Source of the DNA: Gracilimonas sp.
GTDB lineage: Bacteria; Bacteroidota; Rhodothermia; Balneolales; Balneolaceae
Direction of reading: 5' to 3'
DNA: 64,000 bases
Assembly (NCBI RefSeq): GCF_017641085.1
Contig: NZ_JAEPPI010000001.1
Span: forward strand, 1,116,001 to 1,180,000
The notes under the pieces are model-generated. The model ran no database searches and was not told the origin of the DNA. It saw nothing but the letters and a program-made list of their open reading frames with translations. The translations under genes were made by a program, and so were the position numbers. Shown here in pieces: positions 33,043 to 42,721 of the stretch. Numbering within the stretch: the first letter of the stretch is position 1; each line of letters starts with the position of its first letter.

Positions 33043-34353
33043 TTATTTTTGGCGGAAAACCATGGTAATCGGAACGCCCAGGAACCCAAATCGTTCCCGA
33101 ATTTTATTTTCAATGTACTTGCGGTAATTCGGGGGCAGTTCGTGTGGACTGTTCATGAAAAACTTAAATACCGGTGGATTGCTTTTAACCTGAGTAGCAT
33201 AAGTGATTTTTAACTGCTGTCCCCTTTTCATAGGCAGGGGTTTCTCTCCCAGCATTTGCTCCAGGAAGTCATTGAAGTCCGGGGTGGAAATTTCTTTTCT
33301 GCGTTCGGCTATTACTTCATCAGCTACATCCAAAACGCGGTGAATCCGGGTTTTGTTCAGCGCGGAAATAGTCACGATTGGGACATAATAAAGCTGAGGA
33401 ACCGAAGTGTAAATATAATCCTCAAACTCGCGTACGGTATTTGTGTCTTTTTCAGGGACCAAATCCCATTTGTTGAGAACGATAACCAAGCCTTTGTTAA
33501 ATTTCTCCGCTTCTCGGATTACCCGTTTATCCTGAGCATCAAAGCCTTGCATCGCATCCACAATAAGAATGGCTATATCACACTCGCGTATGGCCCGATC
33601 GGTACGGATGGTGCTGTAGAACTCAATGTTCTCCTTTACTTTGGTGCGTTTACGCAGTCCGGCCGTATCTACAAGCAGGTATTCTTTGCCGTCATATTCC
33701 AGGTTACTGTTGATGGAATCGCGGGTAGTTCCGGCAATGTCGGTAACAATAGCCCTTTCGTCATTGAGTAAAGCATTAAACAAACTGCTTTTCCCTACAT
33801 TTGGGCGACCGATAAAAGCCAATTTTGGAATATCATTCTCTTCTTCCGGCTCTTCTTCTTCCGGCAGTAATTCCACAACCCGGTCCAATAAATTACCGGT
33901 TCCCGTTCCGTTGATAGAGCTCACAGGAAACAGATCTTCAATGCCAAGTTCATAAAACTCGGTGGAGTTCATGCGTCGTTCTTCGTTATCAGCTTTATTA
34001 CTAACCAACAATACGGGTTTATCCTGCTGACGCAATAAATTGGCTACAGCTTTATCGAGGGTGTTGATGCCATCCTTCACATCAACCACAAATAAAATAA
34101 CATCAGATTCTTCGAGCGCAATGTGCACTTGTTCGCGGATTCCCACAACCATGACATTCATTTCGTCAGGAAGGTATCCTCCGGTGTCAATTACGGTGAA
34201 GTCGCGACCGTTCCAGAACGACTCTCCGTAGTGTCGATCCCGGGTTACACCGTACTCGTCGTGAACAATTGCTTTACGGGTTCCGATGAGTCTGTTAAAT
34301 AATGTGGATTTACCAACGTTGGGGCGTCCTACAATGGAAACTACTGGGAGCAT
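33043..34353 (-). CDS. der: Der (EngA), double GTPase for ribosome assembly
   Basis: The protein has 436 residues with two tandem GTPase domains: GRPNVGKSTLFNRL near the N-terminus with NKAD, and GRPNVGKSSLFNAL (~183) with NKWD, followed by a KH-like domain ending in the usual RERFGFLGVPITMVFR. Der acts in maturation of the 50S subunit and is normally essential. The acidic EEEEPEEEN linker lies between the G domains. Confidence 0.96.
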   Translation of the reverse strand: MLPVVSIVGRPNVGKSTLFNRLIGTRKAIVHDEYGVTRDRHYGESFWNGRDFTVIDTGGYLPDEMNVMVVGIREQVHIALEESDVILFVVDVKDGINTLDKAVANLLRQQDKPVLLVSNKADNEERRMNSTEFYELGIEDLFPVSSINGTGTGNLLDRVVELLPEEEEPEEENDIPKLAFIGRPNVGKSSLFNALLNDERAIVTDIAGTTRDSINSNLEYDGKEYLLVDTAGLRKRTKVKENIEFYSTIRTDRAIRECDIAILIVDAMQGFDAQDKRVIREAEKFNKGLVIVLNKWDLVPEKDTNTVREFEDYIYTSVPQLYYVPIVTISALNKTRIHRVLDVADEVIAERRKEISTPDFNDFLEQMLGEKPLPMKRGQQLKITYATQVKSNPPVFKFFMNSPHELPPNYRKYIENKIRERFGFLGVPITMVFRQK

Positions 34354-34419
34354 TTTAAGTCTTAGATTCTTAGATTAAACAAGCAATAAAGGTACGCATT
34401 ATTCAGCACTATATTAACT

Positions 34420-34665
34420 ATGCTTCAAAGCTTTTATGACAATCTCGGCTTCTTCGGCGCGCTCATTACCGCGTTCTCTCTGTTTATCTTTTTCATTTTG
34501 TGGATAGCGGGAATCGCAGGTATATCTCTCCCCTATGACGGCGGCCAAAAGAAAGGCAAAGACTGGCAGATTATATTAGCCGTTTTATTCCCACCCTATC
34601 CGGTTATCTGGTTAATTGTGGACATGTACCTGCAACGTAAATATATGCGTGAAGAGGAAAATTAA
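34420..34665 (+). CDS. Small two-TM membrane protein, unknown function
   Basis: The protein has 81 residues and two hydrophobic segments (~13-37 and ~49-70), with a glycine/lysine-rich loop (PYDGGQKKGKDW) between them and a charged end. I do not recognise a family. It is divergent from der and convergent with the large surface protein gene, with only 12 bases to the latter. Confidence 0.65.
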   Translation: MLQSFYDNLGFFGALITAFSLFIFFILWIAGIAGISLPYDGGQKKGKDWQIILAVLFPPYPVIWLIVDMYLQRKYMREEEN

Positions 34666-34677
34666 GCTCAGCTCTGA

Positions 34678-37608
34678 TTAAAAAGGAACCACAGCTTGTA
34701 CTCTATAGTACATATCCGATTTAGTATCGGTGAATAATTGTTGAGCCGGTTGAGCGACTCCAAAAGCGTGAGAAATGGATAACCCGGCTATGGAAATTTC
34801 ATTTTTCAGTTCTGCTCCTGCTCCCCATCGTTGAATGGTTCCGGTTGCACCGGATTCTGAACGAGCGTCCCAGACAATCCCGCTGTCCGAAAACAGTGAA
34901 ATGCTTACTCCTCCCAGTCGAACGAATCCCAATATCTGCGTCTGTAACGATGGTATAAATGGGATTCGGTATTCAATACTACCAAAAGCTACCTGTTTGC
35001 CGGTTACAAATTCCCGATATCCCCTGATTCGCTCATTATCACCAAAGAGCTGAAGTGGAATATCATTGGGCAGACTAATATCAACATTATCGTACCGGGA
35101 AAAGCCAATATAATTTTGAGGCAGATTATTGCCCCATTGAGATTGAAACCTTACTTCTAAAAAGATCCTGTTCAACCCAAGAAAAGGCTGAACGGTATAG
35201 CCATGAATATCAGAAGTCAGCGTTCGGGTATCCGATCCAAGAATTTTCTCGGAACCTTTTACGCTTAACCGAAGTCCGGTTCCATCCAGCGGATGGTAGC
35301 TGTTATTTTTCCAGGGACGCTGTTTCTTGATTTGCCAGCTTAGCTGAAGGTCTGTAACCGTTGCATTTTGCGGAGTAGCGAGATTCGGGTTTGATGTGAA
35401 CCGGTTTTCTCCCATCGGATCAGTTGAATAATGCCGGAACCTGGCCGACCAGCTGCTGTATTGATAGGAAGAAGAAAAAACATCCAACGGCCAGTTTATG
35501 GCAATATCTGCTCCGGTGTACTCCTCAAACAGGAATTCTTCACCATAATACTGACCATTCTCCGGTATTTGGTATACCGAAAAGGTCAGTGTTGGGTAAA
35601 GCTGGTTATTGATATAGGATAGCGCCCCATAGGATTTATCCAGCGGGTCAGGAATGGAAAGCCAGCCTCCGCCTGAAATGGTATGTTTAGCCAGCGGTTC
35701 GGTCCAGTTAGAGGTTGCAAATATCCCCCAGTCGTTTGCATCGGAATAATAGGGAAAGCCAAAAGAAGCAACGTGTGTCAGATTTTGAAATGCATTGTAG
35801 GAATACCGGTCGGTAATTAAATCAGGATTTGGTTTAATATCTGAGGGAATTTCATTCGTTGGGGACTGAAGCCTCCAGCTGGCATAGGTTTGCGGAAGAT
35901 TCAATTCCGGCTGATAGACTTCCCGTCCGGCAGAAACGAAATGCAATTTATCCTGTGTGCGGGTTTCTGAAGCCCCTATAACCAAATGCTCTTCACCGGT
36001 TGAGTCAAAATCAGCAACCCAGCCAAAGACTTCCCCTCCTGTAAACAGATTGGTAAACCGGGATTCAACACCGGATTCAAAATCATAAATAAAAACATTG
36101 GGGACTTCATCTCTCAAGGAAATGTAGGCTATTTTACTGCCGTCCGGACTTAGAATGGCCTTTCGGTTATCAACTTGTTCCGGGTCTATGGTTTTCTCTG
36201 ATCTGGTTTTGGGGTCAATGAGGACCAAATTTCGATCTCCGGCATCAGTAAACCTGTGAACCAGCCAGGCATTTTCTTGTTCAATCCATAGGGGCCACAA
36301 GAGCTGAACATCCCCTGAGTAATCGGTCAGCTTCTCCTCTTTTCGGGTTTCCAGGTTCATTACAAACAGATTTCCGGTTCCTCCTTCATTGACGATATAC
36401 CCAATTTGATTTTGGGATGAACCTGCAGCCGGGAATTTGGCTTTTCGGTTAACGGTAAGCCGGGTTTCTTTCTCTTTTTCTAAATCATACAAAAATACAT
36501 CGTTGATCAGTGAAGAATGCTTCCCTCTTACCATTCTTGAATAAAGAAGGCGTTGTGGGTCCAGCCAGTTCAAATCAGAATTAATGGCTCCTTCCCCAAT
36601 CAGTGTGTTCTGCCTGGATGAATCAGTTGAAGTGACGTACAACCTGCGTACCGGTCGGGACATGGACGTGAGAGACAGAACAGCCAGCAGGCTGTCATCT
36701 GGGCTTACTGCGGCATCAAAATAAAATTGTCCGGGAAAGCTGAATTCATCTGCATGGAGTGAATCGGTACGCTCCATTTGGGACGCAACCGTATTGTAAT
36801 ACACATTTACATGCTTTTGCCATCTGTCATAAAATCCGCTATAACCTCCATCTACTGTTTCTTCAAAGGCACTGCCAAAATCATGATACCTGATCAACCC
36901 AAACAACTTTTTTCGATGCTGCAACAGGTTTGCAAGAGAAGTATCACCATACTGCTCAGCAAAATAGCGCAGCTGTGAATTTCCCAGGGCATAAAGCAAA
37001 CGTCCGTCCTCAATGGACTGACCGGAGCTGTAGTTCAGGTCGTCATCAAAAATTGCTTTACGCAACCAACGATCGCCCCGTTGAGAATCCCACTTTTCCG
37101 TTTCATATTGAGCCAGTCCTTCGGTCCAAAAACCGGGCAGTGGATTTGCAAAGGTATATTGAAGCAGGCCAAGTGGTGATTTCACCGCCTCAAAATGAAA
37201 AATATGAGCCAATTCATGCGCTATGACCTTTCGAAGCCACTTCTCCTGCCCCGTCCAGATTTCGCTGTAATCGTTTAAGTTTACCCAAATATTGGTGTAC
37301 GGCCGGCTAAATGGTACCGCAAAGCCGTTATTGACTTCATCTTCGTCAGAAAGATAAATGCGTATTTTTTGATCGAAAGTAACTTCAAGATTTTTGGAAA
37401 GAGATTCATAGGTATGCTCTGCAATAGCAGCAGCCTCACCCTCAATCCCGGCAATCCTCTCCGGATACATAATGAGGAAATGCTCCGTTTCAGCTACCTG
37501 CCAATTTAGTTCGGGGTGATTTCGCCCACTGGTAGAATTAAAGCCCTGGGCGAGTAGCAGCTGAACTGAAAATGATATAGTGATGAATAGTATAGACTTC
37601 CTGAACAA
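34678..37608 (-). CDS. Secreted peptidase-MA/beta-propeller/outer-membrane barrel protein
   Basis: The protein has 976 residues with a signal peptide ending near LLLAQ. Residues ~35-270 form a gluzincin-like peptidase domain with the zinc motif HELAHIFHFE. Residues ~290-600 are TolB/PD40-like propeller repeats (AVSPDDSLLAVLS, ILSPDGSKIAYIS). The last ~300 residues look like an Omp85-type barrel (IRGYREFVTG, many aromatic strands) ending in VVPF, a typical barrel C-terminus. It may be a surface metalloprotease inserted by the Bam machine; substrate unknown. Confidence 0.78.
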   Translation of the reverse strand: MFRKSILFITISFSVQLLLAQGFNSTSGRNHPELNWQVAETEHFLIMYPERIAGIEGEAAAIAEHTYESLSKNLEVTFDQKIRIYLSDEDEVNNGFAVPFSRPYTNIWVNLNDYSEIWTGQEKWLRKVIAHELAHIFHFEAVKSPLGLLQYTFANPLPGFWTEGLAQYETEKWDSQRGDRWLRKAIFDDDLNYSSGQSIEDGRLLYALGNSQLRYFAEQYGDTSLANLLQHRKKLFGLIRYHDFGSAFEETVDGGYSGFYDRWQKHVNVYYNTVASQMERTDSLHADEFSFPGQFYFDAAVSPDDSLLAVLSLTSMSRPVRRLYVTSTDSSRQNTLIGEGAINSDLNWLDPQRLLYSRMVRGKHSSLINDVFLYDLEKEKETRLTVNRKAKFPAAGSSQNQIGYIVNEGGTGNLFVMNLETRKEEKLTDYSGDVQLLWPLWIEQENAWLVHRFTDAGDRNLVLIDPKTRSEKTIDPEQVDNRKAILSPDGSKIAYISLRDEVPNVFIYDFESGVESRFTNLFTGGEVFGWVADFDSTGEEHLVIGASETRTQDKLHFVSAGREVYQPELNLPQTYASWRLQSPTNEIPSDIKPNPDLITDRYSYNAFQNLTHVASFGFPYYSDANDWGIFATSNWTEPLAKHTISGGGWLSIPDPLDKSYGALSYINNQLYPTLTFSVYQIPENGQYYGEEFLFEEYTGADIAINWPLDVFSSSYQYSSWSARFRHYSTDPMGENRFTSNPNLATPQNATVTDLQLSWQIKKQRPWKNNSYHPLDGTGLRLSVKGSEKILGSDTRTLTSDIHGYTVQPFLGLNRIFLEVRFQSQWGNNLPQNYIGFSRYDNVDISLPNDIPLQLFGDNERIRGYREFVTGKQVAFGSIEYRIPFIPSLQTQILGFVRLGGVSISLFSDSGIVWDARSESGATGTIQRWGAGAELKNEISIAGLSISHAFGVAQPAQQLFTDTKSDMYYRVQAVVPF

Positions 37609-37655
37609 CGATCAGTAATTGAGTTCGGGTTATAATTCTGGATGAAATAATGAAA

Positions 37656-39677
37656 TTAATCCGTTAATTGCTGTTGATTTCCGTCCTCAATTTGCTGTTG
37701 TTGTTCCTCTTCCACAAGCTTCCATTCTTCAACCAAATCGTTGTTCATATCTTTTAGAAAGCGGGATGGCTGTGTGAAATAATCGCCATAGGCTGATTGT
37801 GCCAACACCGGATAACTGAAGTATAGCATGTCTTTGGCGCGGGTTGCGGCTACATATAATAGTCGCAGTTCCTCGTCCAGCTGTTCCTCTTCCTCCACCG
37901 AATAAGCTGAAGGTATAATACCATCCAGGCACTGAATAATGAAAACGTGCTTCCATTCAAGTCCTTTTGCAGAGTGAATAGTACTCAGGATCAGTGGGGC
38001 TTCCTCCTTGGTTTTCTGCTCGGTATCTACCGCTGTTGCTGTGATGGGATCAAGGGCCAGTTCTTCCAGCATTTTTGGAAGCGATGTAAAGCTTTCCGAA
38101 ACGTTAATGAAAGCTTCTAAGTCTTTAAGGCGCTTAGGATAGTCGTCGTACCGATCTTTGCAAAAATCACGGTAATAATCCACAACCAACTCCACAACTT
38201 TAGCCACTGAATGATCATTTTCTTTCAGAGCAATTAGAAGTTTACTGAGGACTTTAAGCTGATCGATATATGATTGACTCGTGGTGTCAGACAGATCCAG
38301 TCGGTACGGATTTTTGGCAAGGCGAATCCATTCAAATAAATCCTGGGCCGTTTTTGGGCCAATTCCATCAAGCAGCATTAGCACACGGTTCCAGGCAATG
38401 GTATCCATAGGATTGACCAGCACCCGGATATGCGCCAGCACATCTTTAATATGCGCAGCCTCGGTGAATTTTTGCCCCCCGTATTTCACAAACGGAATAT
38501 TCTTTCGATTCAGCTCCACTTCCAGATCAAATGAATCGCGCCCATTACGGAACAACACCGCCATTTCATTAAGCTCCATCTCCTGTTCTCTGAGCTGCAA
38601 CACCGCCTGGGTTATAAAACGGCTTTGATCGTGCTCGCTGGAAGATTGTACCAATGCAGGCAACTCACCGTCTTTAATCTCTGAATAAAGTTGTTTATCA
38701 AATTTGAAGCTAGCTTGATTAAGCAGGTTGTTGGCTACATTCAGAATTTGTGGGGTTGAACGGTAATTTTCTTCCAGTTTAATCAGTTTAGTGCCTTCAA
38801 ATCGCTCCGGGAAATCCATGATGTTTTGGTGATCTGCTCCCCGGAACGAATAAATGCTCTGAGCATCATCCCCAACTGCCATCACGTTGCCATGTACACT
38901 GGAAAACAGCTCTGTTAACTCCGCCTGTAGTTTATTGGTGTCCTGGAACTCATCCACCATTACGAACTGATTCTGCGAGGCTACCTTAATCCTTATATCC
39001 TCATGCTGTGTAAGTAATTGGCGTGTTTTTATAAGAAGATCGTCAAAGTCCATTACATAGTTCTTCTCCTTATACTCATGGTATGCCAAACCTACCTGCT
39101 CGATCTTTTCTTCCTGTTCCAGAAACTGAGGATATTGCTCCTGTAAAACGACCCTCAAATCGAGATGTTTATTGATGCAGGTACTGATAATATTCAGCAG
39201 CGTATTTTTGTTGGGAAACCTTTTCTTCTTTTTGTTCAGCTTCAACTCGGTGCGTACAAACTGAATGACCTCCAGTGCATCGGCAGTATCTATAATGGTG
39301 AAATTGGAAGGATAACCGATGATCTCTGAATGCCGGTGCAACAGCAGGCTGCAATAGAAATGAAAAGTCCCCCCTTGCACCTGCTTGCAACGCTCGTCAA
39401 GTATATTGCTTGCCCGGTTCAGCATTTCTTTTGCGGCCCTTCGGGTGAAGGTAAGAAGCAGAATATTGGATGGCTTTACGCCGCTTTCCACCAACCGGGC
39501 TACACGGTGGACTAACGTCCGGGTTTTTCCCGTACCTGCTCCTGCTACAACCAATGCCGGGCCTTTTTCATGGAAAACCGCATCCAGTTGCTGTTTATTT
39601 AGTAAATCAGCATACGGAATGGAATAGTCTTCCGGTCGTTTTCGGGGCTCTTCTTTTTTGAGAACGAATTTTTTCAT
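37656..39677 (-). CDS. UvrD/Rep-family SF1A DNA helicase
   Basis: The protein has 673 residues. The Walker A VVAGAGTGKTRTL is at 42-54, Walker B/DExx appears as FVMVDEFQDTN, and motif V/VI as STIHSAKGLEWKHVFIIQCLDG and LLYVAATRAKDML. It should unwind DNA 3' to 5' using ATP in repair or fork restart. It is shorter than UvrD/PcrA (~720) and ends in a Gln-rich tail, so Rep-like and UvrD-like assignments cannot be separated. Confidence 0.92.
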   Translation of the reverse strand: MKKFVLKKEEPRKRPEDYSIPYADLLNKQQLDAVFHEKGPALVVAGAGTGKTRTLVHRVARLVESGVKPSNILLLTFTRRAAKEMLNRASNILDERCKQVQGGTFHFYCSLLLHRHSEIIGYPSNFTIIDTADALEVIQFVRTELKLNKKKKRFPNKNTLLNIISTCINKHLDLRVVLQEQYPQFLEQEEKIEQVGLAYHEYKEKNYVMDFDDLLIKTRQLLTQHEDIRIKVASQNQFVMVDEFQDTNKLQAELTELFSSVHGNVMAVGDDAQSIYSFRGADHQNIMDFPERFEGTKLIKLEENYRSTPQILNVANNLLNQASFKFDKQLYSEIKDGELPALVQSSSEHDQSRFITQAVLQLREQEMELNEMAVLFRNGRDSFDLEVELNRKNIPFVKYGGQKFTEAAHIKDVLAHIRVLVNPMDTIAWNRVLMLLDGIGPKTAQDLFEWIRLAKNPYRLDLSDTTSQSYIDQLKVLSKLLIALKENDHSVAKVVELVVDYYRDFCKDRYDDYPKRLKDLEAFINVSESFTSLPKMLEELALDPITATAVDTEQKTKEEAPLILSTIHSAKGLEWKHVFIIQCLDGIIPSAYSVEEEEQLDEELRLLYVAATRAKDMLYFSYPVLAQSAYGDYFTQPSRFLKDMNNDLVEEWKLVEEEQQQQIEDGNQQQLTD

Positions 39678-39785
39678 GCTTCGAAGATAGCAATCTGAAG
39701 GTATATGTAAAAATTATGTATTAACTATTGACTGCTTTCTAAATAATATGTAAATAATATGTGTAATAATTTAAGGAGAGTCGAT

Positions 39786-40367
39786 ATGTCAAAATCAGTA
39801 CAGTTACCCCTGTTTACAGAAGATGTCAGAGTGAATGAGTTTCTCATTCTTATCGAGCCCCCTAAAAATGTGACCGATTATGTGTCCATTTTACAGAAAG
39901 AGCTTAAAGAGGAGTTTGGTTCGTTTAAATCTGGGGAGTCGAAGGCGCATATCACCGTCAGTAATTTTTTGGTGACTCAAAAACGAATGGATGATGTGCT
40001 TGCTAAAGTACAAAGAAGAGTTTCTCTGTTCTCAACATTTGAGATGAGATTGCAAGACTTTAAAGTATTTGAGTCTGGGAATACCTTTTATATAGGTGTT
40101 CAATCCTCTCATACATTCAATTCCCTGATCAGTGAGTTTAAATCCATAAAGAAAGAAGTGGTGAAAACCACCAAATTTTACAGCAGTGACCCTCCGCATT
40201 TGCCCATCGGTCAAAACTTTAATAGCATGGTATTTAGTCAAATAAAAGACAGATACCTGGAAAAGCCGTTTTTCTATACTTTTGATGTTAGAAAGCTGAC
40301 GGTACTCACCCGAAGTAATTCCAACGAAAACTATGAGTTTTATTCTCACTTAAATCTTCAAAATTAG
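39786..40367 (+). CDS. 2H phosphoesterase/2'-5' RNA ligase-like protein
   Basis: The protein has 193 residues from the ATG at 39786, which has a good SD (AAGGAGAG) nine bases upstream. The first HxT motif is AHITVSNF; the second position reads PHLPIGQNF, with Pro in place of Ser/Thr. The overall layout is that of the LigT/2H family, which acts on 2',3'-cyclic or 2'-5' linkages in RNA. The altered second motif makes catalytic activity uncertain. Confidence 0.7.
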   Translation: MSKSVQLPLFTEDVRVNEFLILIEPPKNVTDYVSILQKELKEEFGSFKSGESKAHITVSNFLVTQKRMDDVLAKVQRRVSLFSTFEMRLQDFKVFESGNTFYIGVQSSHTFNSLISEFKSIKKEVVKTTKFYSSDPPHLPIGQNFNSMVFSQIKDRYLEKPFFYTFDVRKLTVLTRSNSNENYEFYSHLNLQN

Positions 40368-40676
40368 TTTTTGAAGGATTTAAAAATGAAATCATTGCCC
40401 AAGTAAGGTTATTTCCATCACCCCGTTTCTGTCCTAAACTAAATATGTACCCTACAATGGGAAACGGAATGATGGAAGAAACGGCACTCCATCATTCGGC
40501 TAATTTTGATCAATGCTAAATGCATTATATATGAGAGACGGGTGATGGATGATATAGATTTATACAATTAACAGAATTGATCTCATTTCCACCATTTTAG
40601 TCTTTCCTTTTCTGCCTGTCGCCTGATATATTCCGTCCTCAAAATTATAGGGTTCAATTAATAAGTAAAGCATTAG
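40368..40676. repeat. Gene-free gap with nested inverted repeats
   Basis: About 309 bases without a gene. An outer imperfect inverted repeat (CCATCACCCCGTTTCT at ~40415-40430 with AGAGACGGGTGATGG at ~40533-40547) encloses a perfect 10-bp stem (GAATGATGGA 40467-40476, TCCATCATTC 40488-40497). The structure spans ~133 bases and could be a small non-autonomous repeat element; no T-tract indicates a terminator. Confidence 0.55.
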
Positions 40677-41351
40677 ATGATTAACGAACCTTCGTTAGCA
40701 CCGCGGGAATTTGGATGGATTGAAGTCGTTTGCGGCGGCATGTTTAGCGGAAAAACCGAGGAACTGATTCGCCGGGCAAAACGAGCTCACATTGCAGGAC
40801 AAAAAGTAGTGGTGGTCAAACCCGCTCTCGACAAACGCTACAGCGAGAACGAGGTAGTATCTCATAATGAAACCGCCCTTCCCAGCATTTTAGTAGATAC
40901 GGCCGATCAGATTGTACTACTTACCGGAGATGCACGTGTTGTGTGTATTGATGAAGCCCAGTTTTTTGACGACCGGGTTGTGGATGTGGCAAATACATTG
41001 GCTAACGATGGTAAACGAGTTATTGTAGCCGGGTTGGATATGGATTTCAAAGGGCAGCCATTTGGTCCCATGCCCTATCTGCTGGCTATTGCGGAATATG
41101 TCACCAAATTGCATGCTGTATGTGCCGAGAGCGGAACCATGGCCCACTACTCCCAGCGGGTAGTTGAAAAAGAAGGACAGGTACTGGTTGGGGAATACGA
41201 TGCTTATGAACCCCGGGCCCGTCACTGCTTCCGCCCGCCCGTTGATCGGCGACGTGGCCGACCGATTAAGCCATTTATGAATCCGGCTGTAAAAGAAACT
41301 GAAGAAGAATCTACCGACGAAACAGAAGAAATAAACTCAGAGCACACCTAA
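40677..41351 (+). CDS. tdk: Thymidine kinase
   Basis: The protein has 224 residues. The P-loop GGMFSGKT is at 20-27, and CIDEAQFF is the usual Walker B segment. It phosphorylates thymidine (and deoxyuridine) for salvage. The zinc lasso is incomplete: of the four expected cysteines, Cys149 and Cys184 remain but positions 152 and 181 are Ser and Ala. The stop overlaps the start of the nucleoside transporter gene by one base, linking uptake to phosphorylation. The tail is acidic. Confidence 0.94.
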   Translation: MINEPSLAPREFGWIEVVCGGMFSGKTEELIRRAKRAHIAGQKVVVVKPALDKRYSENEVVSHNETALPSILVDTADQIVLLTGDARVVCIDEAQFFDDRVVDVANTLANDGKRVIVAGLDMDFKGQPFGPMPYLLAIAEYVTKLHAVCAESGTMAHYSQRVVEKEGQVLVGEYDAYEPRARHCFRPPVDRRRGRPIKPFMNPAVKETEEESTDETEEINSEHT

Positions 41352-42679
41352 TGGATATTATACGCGGTATCATTGGAATTGTAAGCCTGCTTGGGCTTGC
41401 GTTCGTTTTTAGCAACAGCAAAAAAAATATAAACTGGAAACTGGTTGGAATAGGCATCGGAATACAATTTATCCTTGCCATTTTCATTCTCAAGGCGGAT
41501 GTATTGGCCGGATTTTGGGCACCTTTAGGTTGGCCGATGATTCTGTTTCAAAAGGTGGCCAGCTTTTTTGTTGTCGTCCTTAATTACACCACCGAGGGTG
41601 CCTCTTTCATTTTCGGAAGGTTAGGTCATGGCCCTGAACACGAAGACAGCCTGGGTGTGTTTTTTGCCTTCCAGGTACTCCCTACCATTGTCTTTTTTGC
41701 CTCATTAACCGCCATCCTCTACCACTACGGGATTTTGCAGTTCATTGTAAGGATGGTGTCTAAGGGAATGCAGAAATTGCTTGGTACTTCCGGAGCAGAG
41801 ACCTTATCGGTGGTATCCAATATATTTGTAGGGCAAACAGAGGCACCGCTGGTTGTTGAACCTTTCATTAAGAAAATGACCAAGTCTGAGCTCTTCGTGG
41901 TGATGACAGGTGGGATGGCTACCATTGCCGGTGGCGTAATGGCCGCTTATGTAGCTATGCTGGGCGCTCCCTTTGCTGAAGCCAATGGATTAGAGATTCA
42001 GGTTGCCCAGCAACTTTTTGCCGAGCGGCTTCTGGGGGCAAGTTTAATGGCCGCTCCTGCTGCACTTGTTATTGCTAAGATCCTATTTCCGGAAGATGGC
42101 GAACCCGTTACCAAAGGTGATGTTTCCATGAATGTTGAGAAAACAGATGCCAACGGAATTGATGCTGCAGCATCAGGTGCCGGAACCGGACTTCAGCTTG
42201 CATTGAATGTAGGTGCCATGTTATTAGCGTTTATCGCTCTACTTGCTATGTTCAACGGTATTTTAGGCTGGGGAAGTGATATTACCGGCATTACCGGTTT
42301 ACTGGGAGAAAGCCTCACCATCGAAATGATGCTGGGCTGGGTTTTTGCCCCCATTGCCTGGCTGATTGGTGTACCTTGGTCAGATGCCGTGAATATGGGG
42401 TCACTGTTGGGTACCAAGATTGTATTGAATGAGTTTGTAGCTTACCTGAAATTAGCTGAAGGCGTAAGTGCCGCACAGTTATCCCCTAAAACAATAGCGA
42501 TGGCTACTTTCGCGTTGTGTGGTTTTGCCAATTTCTCTTCTATAGCCATACAAATTGGAGGAATTGGAGGGTTAGCCCCCAGCAGAAAATCTGAACTGGC
42601 AAAATTTGGAATTAAGGCTGTTTTTGCCGGAACTTTGGCTAACTTAATGACCGCTACATTCGCGGGAATGCTCTTTTAA
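41351..42679 (+). CDS. Concentrative nucleoside transporter (NupC/CNT family)
   Basis: The protein has 442 residues and about ten membrane segments. Family markers are [38 protein letters not shown] and [17 protein letters not shown]. It imports nucleosides with Na+ or H+. It is translationally coupled to tdk (start overlaps the tdk stop by one base), so the pair forms a salvage unit, most likely for thymidine and other pyrimidine nucleosides. Confidence 0.92.
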   Translation: MDIIRGIIGIVSLLGLAFVFSNSKKNINWKLVGIGIGIQFILAIFILKADVLAGFWAPLGWPMILFQKVASFFVVVLNYTTEGASFIFGRLGHGPEHEDSLGVFFAFQVLPTIVFFASLTAILYHYGILQFIVRMVSKGMQKLLGTSGAETLSVVSNIFVGQTEAPLVVEPFIKKMTKSELFVVMTGGMATIAGGVMAAYVAMLGAPFAEANGLEIQVAQQLFAERLLGASLMAAPAALVIAKILFPEDGEPVTKGDVSMNVEKTDANGIDAAASGAGTGLQLALNVGAMLLAFIALLAMFNGILGWGSDITGITGLLGESLTIEMMLGWVFAPIAWLIGVPWSDAVNMGSLLGTKIVLNEFVAYLKLAEGVSAAQLSPKTIAMATFALCGFANFSSIAIQIGGIGGLAPSRKSELAKFGIKAVFAGTLANLMTATFAGMLF

Positions 42680-42721
42680 TCAGAACAACTAACCATCAAG
42701 AAAACTAAATTACTATTCGCA

